A stretch of 64,000 bases of DNA from Ruegeria halocynthiae (GTDB lineage Bacteria; Pseudomonadota; Alphaproteobacteria; Rhodobacterales; Rhodobacteraceae). The stretch is from assembly GCF_000743705.1 (NCBI RefSeq), contig NZ_JQEZ01000001.1, positions 69,525 to 133,524 on the forward strand. The letters are read 5' to 3'. Under the pieces are notes generated by a model that made no database searches, had not been told where the DNA came from, and saw only the letters and a program-made list of their open reading frames with translations. Positions 41,977-49,581 of this stretch are shown here, piece after piece (positions within the stretch are counted from its first letter, which is position 1; each line of letters starts with the position of its first letter). Position numbers and translations under genes: made by a program.

Positions 41977-43520
41977 CGCGACAGCCCTATTTGCATCCAA
42001 TACATGCCGAGGTAGAAGGACCCAATCATGGAGTCAACATCGTCCTTCACATAACCGGTCAAGGACAACCATATCAGCGCATGCAGCAGCTCTATGCGCC
42101 CCAGTTCCGCACCAAAGTACTCGTTGAATACTTCCTTTGCCACATTTGCGTACGGCGGGTCATTCATAAGTACTTCGACAGTTTCGCTATCGATGTAGAG
42201 TTTGAACTTCTTCCGATTGAACGCGTCGTAGTGCCCAACCGCAGAGTAATAGAGTTTCGCAAAGTCGTAGTAGCGATCTCCCATGATCCCAGGGGTGCCG
42301 AACGAGCCGCGAGGGTCGATAAACCAGCACCTCAACCACTGATCCACCAGCGTGTTTGAAAAGGTCGGGTCACCATGTATTGGGTGGAAGCTGTCCGGGA
42401 TAAGTTGATCTAAAAGACCCGGGATGACATCGGCCTGCGACGGGTGGGCGTAATTTTTACACTTCATTCCATTGATGGTAAATGAGGGTTGCTCAATACC
42501 GGGAATGATTGAGCGTACTTGCTCAATTCGTGCAATCGTCTTGTCGATATAGACGGATTTCACTGCCTCGACGTCAGCCTCTGCTGTTTGCCGGTCATGC
42601 AGCGATGCAAGACTTTCGATATGGTCGAAAACAACGGCACCGCGTTCCCTGTCGCTCAGATCATGCATCTCAAAGGCATGCTTACCCTTGATCCGCGTCA
42701 TGGTCAGAGGTTCGGTACTATGGATTGTTGGAATACGCGTAAACCCAAGAGCGCGTGCTTGGGTGTACCATGCCACTTCGTTTTCGTGCACGTCCGCATA
42801 TGCCGGGTCTATCACGCGTTTGACAACACGGTCCCCATCAACCTTGACAGAGTTGAAGAAGCGCGCAACCGCCTGATCCTGATTGATCCCTTCGATCCGA
42901 GCAAAGTCGCCAAGCTCTTCCGCCGCGTTCATTGTCTGATAGTTCAACTGATCGGAGAATGCAGACAGCCAGCGTACAAACTCTCCTTCATTTGGCATCT
43001 CAAACGGGCGGACACCTGCGGGGAAGAAAAATAGCCCCATCACACCGTCATGCGTACCGGGCTTTTCAACAAGCATGCCATGTTCATCGCGCACCCATCG
43101 GCAGGTGAATGCGTCGGTCACAAAGACTGTCGGGCGATCGGTTTGGTCCGGCACGACATCATCAGTGAGGATTAAGTCAGCCCAAGCCAGAAAAACCGGA
43201 GCATCATCCGGTATTTCGGCAAAGGCGTCTGCAATGCCCGACGCCGTACCTTTGGAACTTGCCTTTACGATCTTCACCGTCGGCGCTGGAGGATTAATCT
43301 TGAGATAGCTCTCAAGAATGTCGAACAGATAATCGCCAATAACCGTGAATTCAGCATCCGGGAAGCGGTCGAACAAATGATAAAGGATCGGTTTGCCCTT
43401 GACCGAAACAAGGCATTTGGGCTTGTTCCACGTATGGTGACGTAGCCTGCTACCGCGTCCACCAGCCTGAATGATGAATCTGATTTTTTGGTTTGGCTCA
43501 CTTTTTTCAGATGTCATCAC
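41973..43520 (-). CDS. Bifunctional nucleotidyltransferase-kinase (APH-like)
   Basis: Residues about 13-220 form an NTP-transferase domain (IIQAGGRGSRLRHHTWNKPK; GKPILYHLFDRF), with the usual GXGXR-type nucleotide loop and KP lysine. Residues about 225-515 are a phosphotransferase of the APH/choline-kinase type with catalytic HGDPTFSN (382-389) and metal motif FIDPRG (400-405). The pairing recalls LicC plus LicA (choline cytidylyltransferase and kinase) in one chain. It suggests that a sugar or alcohol is phosphorylated and activated as an NDP, probably CDP, derivative. Substrate unknown. ATGA overlap with the HAD-CBS gene shows coupling. Confidence 0.85.
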   Translation of the reverse strand: MMTSEKSEPNQKIRFIIQAGGRGSRLRHHTWNKPKCLVSVKGKPILYHLFDRFPDAEFTVIGDYLFDILESYLKINPPAPTVKIVKASSKGTASGIADAFAEIPDDAPVFLAWADLILTDDVVPDQTDRPTVFVTDAFTCRWVRDEHGMLVEKPGTHDGVMGLFFFPAGVRPFEMPNEGEFVRWLSAFSDQLNYQTMNAAEELGDFARIEGINQDQAVARFFNSVKVDGDRVVKRVIDPAYADVHENEVAWYTQARALGFTRIPTIHSTEPLTMTRIKGKHAFEMHDLSDRERGAVVFDHIESLASLHDRQTAEADVEAVKSVYIDKTIARIEQVRSIIPGIEQPSFTINGMKCKNYAHPSQADVIPGLLDQLIPDSFHPIHGDPTFSNTLVDQWLRCWFIDPRGSFGTPGIMGDRYYDFAKLYYSAVGHYDAFNRKKFKLYIDSETVEVLMNDPPYANVAKEVFNEYFGAELGRIELLHALIWLSLTGYVKDDVDSMIGSFYLGMYWMQIGLSR

Positions 43521-43605
43521 ATATCACCAGTTCGAGTTAAAGCGGTTGTAAACAGAAAAGAAATCTTGTGCAAAAGGCAATACACCATCTGATTTGGGAA
43601 TTCGG

Positions 43606-44403
43606 TCATGACATTCCGCCTCGGAGGATAGGCAAGTATGCATTAAGGGTTTGGAACACTTTTGAAGGCAGCAGGCCACTTACTTCTGCCCCTTCCGCCA
43701 CTTGTTGCAATTGCACGCGCAACCATTCCATCTTGCAATTCTGCGCATAGACGAAGGAAAAGCCGCCTGCGAAGTAGATACATATGGCATGAGGCCAATA
43801 GTGCATTGACAGGCCAGCCCGCGCGCACCGCAGAAAATGTTCGTGGTCTCCTGCGATCCAGTATGCATCGTCGAAGCCAAAGCGATCAAAGATGCTTTTG
43901 CGGTAAACAACGGCTTGCTGGCATACCAAGTCTTGAAAATAGATGTAGTCGTCTTCAGCGTCGATGCCTTTCAACACTTCATCGGCAGGTCTTCCGCGAT
44001 GCAAATTTACCTCGCCGTCCGCGTTCACGTAGATGCTCTGCCCGTGCAGGATATCGGGCGTATGCGCCTCAAGTTCTGCCGCCATCTTTGACGCGGTGTT
44101 GTTCTCGGTCAAAACATCACCGGCATTCAGAAACAGGACATAATCACTGTTAGCGTATTTGACGGATTTGCCGGCAGCATCATAAAACCCTGAATCAACC
44201 GAGTGTTTGTAGGTGACCGGACAGTCCATATCCTGCCCCATTTGTGTCACGTAGGCTTCGATGCGCTCACGCTCTTCTGTACGAGATCCGTCGTACACAA
44301 GCCATTCGAAAGTCCCGGCTTCCTGAAACTTCAGGTTTTCCGCGGTAATCTTCAAACTGTCAAAATTATCTCGGGTCGTGGTGATGATGGAAATAATTGT
44401 CAT
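43606..44403 (-). CDS. Family 2 glycosyltransferase
   Basis: The 265-residue protein is a GT-A enzyme of the colanic-acid WcaE-like kind: IISIITTTRDNFDSLKITAE, EWLVYDGSRTEE, and a DXD-like acceptor region around VDSGFYDAAGKSVKYANSDY with VLFLNAGD. Late segments (AYWIAGDHEHFLRCARAG) fit catalytic-base positions. It likely adds a sugar to a lipid-linked glycan in the cytoplasm. Its ATG overlaps the preceding stop (ATGA). Confidence 0.9.
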   Translation of the reverse strand: MTIISIITTTRDNFDSLKITAENLKFQEAGTFEWLVYDGSRTEERERIEAYVTQMGQDMDCPVTYKHSVDSGFYDAAGKSVKYANSDYVLFLNAGDVLTENNTASKMAAELEAHTPDILHGQSIYVNADGEVNLHRGRPADEVLKGIDAEDDYIYFQDLVCQQAVVYRKSIFDRFGFDDAYWIAGDHEHFLRCARAGLSMHYWPHAICIYFAGGFSFVYAQNCKMEWLRVQLQQVAEGAEVSGLLPSKVFQTLNAYLPILRGGMS

Positions 44404-45410
44404 GCCATCTCTTTCTTAAGCGCACCTGCGAGTTCCGGCGGCAGGTTTTGAAAGGCAACAACGCCCAGATTACCACCTTCCAATGGGAACGCTTGCTCTG
44501 TTGGGCTGTGACGATAGATCCTTTGTGCAATCGCATCGTCATAATAATTGATCTGCGGCACGCCGAGTGCCGCCGCGATGTCACAGGTTCCCGAACGCAC
44601 AGCAATAAGAAGGTTCGAGCTTTCAAGGCTTTCGACAACATCGGAAAATGGACCATCGACAATCGTAACGCCTTCGGGCTGAAGGGTGGCGATCAGCCTC
44701 TCTATACCCAGCTTGAACCCATCACTGCTTTGCTCAAACCCGTCAGGTCGAAGCCCGTCTTTGGGTTGATGCACTGCAAGGGTCACAGGATTTCGCTTTT
44801 GTAGACACGCCAAAACACCCAAGATCTTGTCTATAAGCGCGTCCAGGTTGGTCATGACACTGTTCGCATGTATCGCGACATTCACGCGAATGGGGCGGCC
44901 TTCGGCAACAGCGAGGCTCAGCGCTTCTTTCCCACGCTTTGGCGCTTCGCTTTTCAACACCAAGTTGCGTGCTAAGATCTCATTGACGCGATTGAATCGT
45001 GCATAGGTTTCAAGCCACGCCGAAGCAGAAAACTTAAACTCTTCCCAATTGCGAGTAAAATACACCCATCGCGACAGGCAAATCTGGTCATTGACGTACA
45101 ACATACGTGGGCCAAATTCGGAATCCAGTTCGCGCGTATCGGACAAGTCATCGAACAGAGATTTGGCAAGACCATCATCAACGGCGTCTATGCTAGCCGG
45201 AAGCTGGTCGGGGAAATACATCCGTGTGACAAGGCTATCAACAGTGATCGCGGACTGAAGCTGTTTTTCTGCACAAATCGCTTTCACAGGTAGTTTTCCG
45301 AACTGAATACGGTGGCATATCAGTGACATCATAATGTCGCCGACGCCGCCACTCAGATAAATTGTCCAGTTTTCTGCCGCCTCAGGTCCCGAGCTTTGCA
45401 TCTTTGTCAT
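44400..45410 (-). CDS. Putative GT-B/heptosyltransferase-like glycosyltransferase
   Basis: The 336-residue protein begins TIYLSGGVGDIMMSLICH, recalling the N-terminal glycine loop of heptosyltransferases. It has a C-terminal segment SNLLIAVRSGTCDIAAALGV-PQINYYDD of the sort used by GT-B enzymes to bind sugar nucleotides. No catalytic motif is firm and it may be a polysaccharide-modifying protein of another class. It sits within the six-gene glycan operon. Confidence 0.55.
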   Translation of the reverse strand: MTKMQSSGPEAAENWTIYLSGGVGDIMMSLICHRIQFGKLPVKAICAEKQLQSAITVDSLVTRMYFPDQLPASIDAVDDGLAKSLFDDLSDTRELDSEFGPRMLYVNDQICLSRWVYFTRNWEEFKFSASAWLETYARFNRVNEILARNLVLKSEAPKRGKEALSLAVAEGRPIRVNVAIHANSVMTNLDALIDKILGVLACLQKRNPVTLAVHQPKDGLRPDGFEQSSDGFKLGIERLIATLQPEGVTIVDGPFSDVVESLESSNLLIAVRSGTCDIAAALGVPQINYYDDAIAQRIYRHSPTEQAFPLEGGNLGVVAFQNLPPELAGALKKEMA

Positions 45411-45442
45411 TATCTTTTGGCGCTTTCTGCATGTTCGGACAT

Positions 45443-45898
45443 TTACTTGATGTTCTCGGCAATACTCTTTTGAACATCCATGGGTAACTGACCCATCGGG
45501 TCTTCGTTCAGCTTTGCCAAATCTATGTCTCGGAAATGATCTACAATCATAGTGTCACTGGGAAACCGAATGCGCGACATATCGTCAATAAATGCTTGTA
45601 CTTTTTTGCTTCCCAACGCCGTGGCGCGGTGTGCCATTGATCGGGAAACGGCGCAGGCCAATACGTCATTTACGACCAAATGTACGGCTTCGGCAGCGAT
45701 AACGCCTTCTGAAGCCAGCACTTTCAACTTTCGCCCCAGCATCTCAACCAAAAGCCAAAAGTCGCTCTCGTCCAGAGCAACGCTGCCATTGGTCAACAGG
45801 GACCACAGCCGCCCAACCGCTGATTCCGACATCTGCTCGTTCTCGACATATGCGTAAGCCAATACTTTATCGTGCAAGCTGATAGCCGCAATTTGCAT
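45443..45898 (-). CDS. Hypothetical protein, first gene of the glycan-activation operon
   Basis: I do not recognise this 151-residue protein. It is soluble, predicted mostly helical, and lacks signal peptide and membrane segments. It begins MQIAAISLHDKVLAYAYVEN and ends with an acidic segment (HFRDIDLAKLNEDPMGQLPM). It lies 32 bp upstream of the GT-B-like gene on the same strand, so co-expression with the cluster is likely. A regulatory or scaffold role is possible. Confidence 0.7.
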   Translation of the reverse strand: MQIAAISLHDKVLAYAYVENEQMSESAVGRLWSLLTNGSVALDESDFWLLVEMLGRKLKVLASEGVIAAEAVHLVVNDVLACAVSRSMAHRATALGSKKVQAFIDDMSRIRFPSDTMIVDHFRDIDLAKLNEDPMGQLPMDVQKSIAENIK

Positions 45899-46246
45899 GG
45901 CTGGCCTCCGGTAGGTCGACGAATTGAAATGGGCCTAGCAGACACTCGGAAATGGGCCACTAGGTAAAGCGAGAAACCTATATATTCGCAGGGCGCACTA
46001 TCACACAATCGCAAAACGTTGTGCAACCCTCGTTTGAGCGCCAATCAGCCACCTGGGTGTCGATATATGTCTCTTGAAGAACCAGTGTTCCGTGGATGCC
46101 AAGGCTGCAGAGTTATTCGTCAGCGCCTGAACGGGGTCCTAGCGTCATGGCAAATCCCGTGTTGGACGAAACACAAAGCCCCCAAGTTGTTTTCCACGCA
46201 AGCGTGGTAAATAGTCCTTAACCATAATCAAGATACTACATTGACG
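45899..46246. other. Divergent promoter region
   Basis: This 348-bp region separates the glycan operon from the divergent methyltransferase gene. Short frames are present but none is convincing. Confidence 0.5.
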
Positions 46247-47353
46247 ATGGTGCAGAGCAGCCAAATGTGGCTGGACGACCGACTCAATGAATGCGAAAGA
46301 CATATATTGGCTACGCTATGTCGAGGCCAGCGACTTATGGGGGAATCACTTTTGCTTAAATCTTCAATGGACTGGGGTCAGGTCAGGTCCGCTTTATCCG
46401 AAGTCTTCGCATCCAAGACAGAGTATGAGCACATCGTGCTGGCGGGAGATATTGAAGGTCTAAACTCAAACTTGGGGTCTGAATTCCTTAGCCAGTTTGA
46501 ATTTTCAGCATTTCCGATGGACCAGGCTGTCGCAGGATTAGAGGACCTACTCACCGCATCAAGCCCCGCTTCGATATTTGTTGTTTTCATCGAGGAATTT
46601 GCCCAGAGCATACTTCCGGTTGTGGACTACTGCAGTCGAAAAGACATGAAATGGCTGGCGACGGGAGGTTATGATGTAGGCGGTTTCCTGTATGATGACC
46701 CAATGGTGATGCATAGCCTCAGAGAGTCTTTTCATGAGCAGGGTCAAAACGGGTACCTGAAGGTCGAAGACCCTGGAACGATCGGGGACTACGCCAACCT
46801 GTGTCAGGCGCTTTCCACAATTTCGCATCTGGACGGAGACGTGGTTGAATGCGGCTGTTTCAACGGCTCCAGCTCTGGCGTGATGCTTGACTACTACAAC
46901 TTCAAGGACTTTCCCAAACGCACCTTCCACTTCTTCGATGTCTTTTCGGGTTTCGACTATGAAGAAGCGATGACATCGACTGATACGCTTTGGGCGGGAA
47001 CGCACAAAAGCGACGGGTACGAGGTTGTAAAAGCGCGTCTCGAAGCCAAACACGGCAAAAATGTAGTAAACGTGAAAGTCAGCAACGTCATAACGGACGA
47101 TTTCTTGGATGGGATAGACAAGATTGCACTCGCAAATCTTGATGTGGACATACTTGAGGCGGTTGAAGTTGGACTGATGAAATTGGCACCCAAGATCGTC
47201 CCGGGTGGCATATTGATCTGTGAAGATGCAGGGCACACTCCCATTTTGATCGGCGCCAGGTTGGCTTTGGAACGCTTTCTAAAAACAGACATTGCCAAGG
47301 GATTTGTTCCAATCTTCATGGAATCCGGCCAGGTCTTCCTTGTGAAGAGATAG
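46247..47353 (+). CDS. TylF/MycF-family O-methyltransferase with N-terminal extension
   Basis: The C-terminal ~200 of 368 residues matches macrocin O-methyltransferase-type enzymes: SAM loop VVECGCFNGSSSG (199-211), HFFDVFSGFDYEEA, and ILICEDAGHTP near the metal site. About 170 N-terminal residues form an additional domain without a clear match. Such enzymes methylate sugar hydroxyls on glycans or antibiotics with SAM and Mg. The ATG at 46247 is preferred to a TTG at 46241. It is divergent from the glycan operon and could decorate its product. Confidence 0.85.
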   Translation: MVQSSQMWLDDRLNECERHILATLCRGQRLMGESLLLKSSMDWGQVRSALSEVFASKTEYEHIVLAGDIEGLNSNLGSEFLSQFEFSAFPMDQAVAGLEDLLTASSPASIFVVFIEEFAQSILPVVDYCSRKDMKWLATGGYDVGGFLYDDPMVMHSLRESFHEQGQNGYLKVEDPGTIGDYANLCQALSTISHLDGDVVECGCFNGSSSGVMLDYYNFKDFPKRTFHFFDVFSGFDYEEAMTSTDTLWAGTHKSDGYEVVKARLEAKHGKNVVNVKVSNVITDDFLDGIDKIALANLDVDILEAVEVGLMKLAPKIVPGGILICEDAGHTPILIGARLALERFLKTDIAKGFVPIFMESGQVFLVKR

Positions 47354-47559
47354 CAGCGACGGCTCTGTCACGAAGTTTCCTAAAGCTTGCAAAAATGGCG
47401 GGTTGTTTGACCCGCCATGTCAACCGATGCAGTTCTCAAAGAAAATTTGGCCCTTCTGCCGTGAAGGATGTTGTCGTGAACTTTGGACCGAGGCTGCCAA
47501 AACCGCGTTCCCTGGTGCTTGATGTTTTCAAACCAATCGAGAGCAGGTTGCGCGGCGTC

Positions 47560-47870
47560 AGGGACCTGGCCAGTTGGCCACGTGATCTAAGAGAGAGTGT
47601 GTTTTGTCGCGCAATGTGGCTTTGGCCCATTAATTTCAAACAATGTCCCGAGGGGGCGTAGCTCGGCACAGCTTCGGCGGTGATATCCGCTCCACCGTCG
47701 CCAGAATGCCCGGTCACAGTATCGCGGTGTTTGCGCGCGTCGTAAGCGCCCTTAGGCATGACGCCTGTACTTTCGATCAGCAGGTTCGGCAAACCGCTGC
47801 CATACGATAGCATCCGCACAGATATGCAGAAGCTGCGAAAAGTCGGGCCCCTTATGCTTTCCGGGTCGGC
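47560..47870 (-). pseudogene. Decayed IS5-family transposase remnant
   Basis: On the minus strand the frame reads GSGLPNLLIESTGV, then GAYDARKHRDTVT, and later SGHCLKLMGQSHIARQ. This matches the order of alphaproteobacterial IS5-family DDE transposases (DSTG, DGAYDT and the HCVKLLG-type block), with the intervening core deleted. No terminal repeats were found. It marks the right edge of the glycan island. The rest of the 710-bp gap before the flippase gene has no convincing gene. Confidence 0.75.
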
Positions 47871-48063
47871 TTTGCCGGGGCATACCCCTGACACCCGTTT
47901 ATCGGGTGCGCATATTCTCCCCCCCGAGGCGGGTGATACAGGCGATGCACGACTGCACAGCGCGCTTACAAACCTCTCTGATCCATGCTATCAAAGATAT
48001 CGGTGTAATTGTATTTCAGGCGAGTGCTTTGCGGCATACCGCATAGGTTAATAGTGTATTCCA

Positions 48064-49527
48064 ATGGTCGAGAAAGCGCGTTCCGATAACGTAGGCGACA
48101 GCGTCAGGAACGTTTTATGGGCCTACCTTTCCTTTTTCAGCACCAAGGGCCTCAATCTTGTATCGATTGTCATTCTGGCCTGGTATCTCGAACCCGCAGA
48201 ATTCGGAACCATGGCCATTTGCCTGGCCATTCTGGGATATTTCGAGATCCTCTCGCAATTCGGCATGGGGACTGCGCTTATTTCCACCCGTGAAAAGGTG
48301 GAAGAGACAGCCAGCGCAGTTCTTCTATGCGGGATGTTGTTTTCAAGCATTCTGGCCGGGTCAATCTGGTTGAGCGCACGGTCGATCGCCGACTGGTACG
48401 GTGATCCGCTTTTGGGCGACCTTCTGCCCGTCATCGCCATTGCGCTGATGGTGCAGGCGCTGACCAATGTGAACGCAAATTTTCTGGTTCGGGAATTGCG
48501 TCTCAAGGCCAAGCTGGTGCCGGACGTATTGCGGGGTCTGACCAAAGGGCTTGTTTCGATCCTGCTGGCGGTCCTGGGCTATGGTGTCTGGTCGCTTGTG
48601 CTGGGCTATCTCTGTGGCGCCATCGTCGGAGCCATCGCTTTGTGGATCATCAGACCCTGGTGGCCGACCCGCAGACCCGACCTGGCGACACTTAAATACA
48701 TCGCACATTTCGGAGCGCATTTGATTGGCGCGGAAACCATCAATGCGACTCCGCGGCTTTTGGACAACCTGCTGGTCGGCAAGGTTCTGGGCGCCTCGGC
48801 GCTGGGGCTTTATTCGCTGGCTTACCGCATTCCCGAACTCGGGATCAAAAGCCTTATCAACGTAGCAGGCTTTGTCCTGCATCCGGTTATGTCGAAAATT
48901 CAATCCGACTCTGAAGCCCTCAAAAGCTATTACTATGGTGCCCTGAAATACTGTGCCCTTCTGATGTTCGGAACCGGCGCGGCCATTGCGGTGCTCGCAG
49001 AGCCGCTGGTGTATGTGCTCTACCCGCCTAAATGGTACGCAATGATTGTGCCGATGCAGCTTCTGGCCATTGCATTTGCGGTGGGCACAATAAACATTGT
49101 TCCCGGAAATCTTCTGAAGGCCCTCAGCAGAACTGACCTGATGTTCAAGATTTCCCTGATAAACCTGCCGTTTTTCCTGGTTTTGCTGTGGCTTGCTGTT
49201 CCGCATGGCATCGTCGCCGTGGCCTTCATTCAAGTTATTTTGGCGATCATTCAGTTTCTGTCGCACTACCTGTTTCTGAAAAGCAGGCTCGATATCTCGG
49301 CGCACAGAACATTCAGCGCCCTGATGCCCGGTGCGGTGTGTGCGGTAAGCGCCTCTGTGGTGGCGATGATCGCGCAAAGCCTTTTGAGTACCGACAGCAA
49401 CCTCATACAGCTTGTTGTGGCTACTGCAGCTTTTGGTGCGGCATTTTTTGTGTCTGTGCGCATAACCGCGCCGGAAGTCTTTCAGCAGATTGCACAGCGC
49501 TGGATTCATAAAGCGGGCCGGGCCTGA
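48064..49527 (+). CDS. Wzx/MOP-type polysaccharide flippase
   Basis: The 487-residue integral membrane protein has about twelve helices and a MOP-superfamily start (WAYLSFFSTKGLNLVSIVIL; YLEPAEFGTMAICLAILGYF). A mid-region GLYSLAYRIPELGI also fits lipopolysaccharide-biosynthesis transporters. It should flip lipid-linked repeat units to the periplasmic face. It is the first gene of the exopolysaccharide locus and converges on the beta-helix gene. Confidence 0.9.
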   Translation: MVEKARSDNVGDSVRNVLWAYLSFFSTKGLNLVSIVILAWYLEPAEFGTMAICLAILGYFEILSQFGMGTALISTREKVEETASAVLLCGMLFSSILAGSIWLSARSIADWYGDPLLGDLLPVIAIALMVQALTNVNANFLVRELRLKAKLVPDVLRGLTKGLVSILLAVLGYGVWSLVLGYLCGAIVGAIALWIIRPWWPTRRPDLATLKYIAHFGAHLIGAETINATPRLLDNLLVGKVLGASALGLYSLAYRIPELGIKSLINVAGFVLHPVMSKIQSDSEALKSYYYGALKYCALLMFGTGAAIAVLAEPLVYVLYPPKWYAMIVPMQLLAIAFAVGTINIVPGNLLKALSRTDLMFKISLINLPFFLVLLWLAVPHGIVAVAFIQVILAIIQFLSHYLFLKSRLDISAHRTFSALMPGAVCAVSASVVAMIAQSLLSTDSNLIQLVVATAAFGAAFFVSVRITAPEVFQQIAQRWIHKAGRA

Positions 49528-49547
49528 AAACAGAACCCGGCCCGCTT
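49511..49547. terminator. Hairpin between convergent flippase and beta-helix genes
   Basis: AAGCGGGCCGGG (49511-49522) and CCCGGCCCGCTT (49536-49547) form a perfect 12-bp stem with a 13-base loop that includes the flippase stop codon. T-tracts are short, so it may act as a bidirectional terminator of moderate strength. Confidence 0.6.
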
Positions 49548-49581
49548 AGTGTTAAATCACGTCCGTCTCCGGACGCCCGCC

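Noticed and set aside
48361-49509. 382-codon minus-strand frame opposite the flippase gene
   Set aside because: It is a complementary shadow of hydrophobic codons; the flippase frame is clearly coding.
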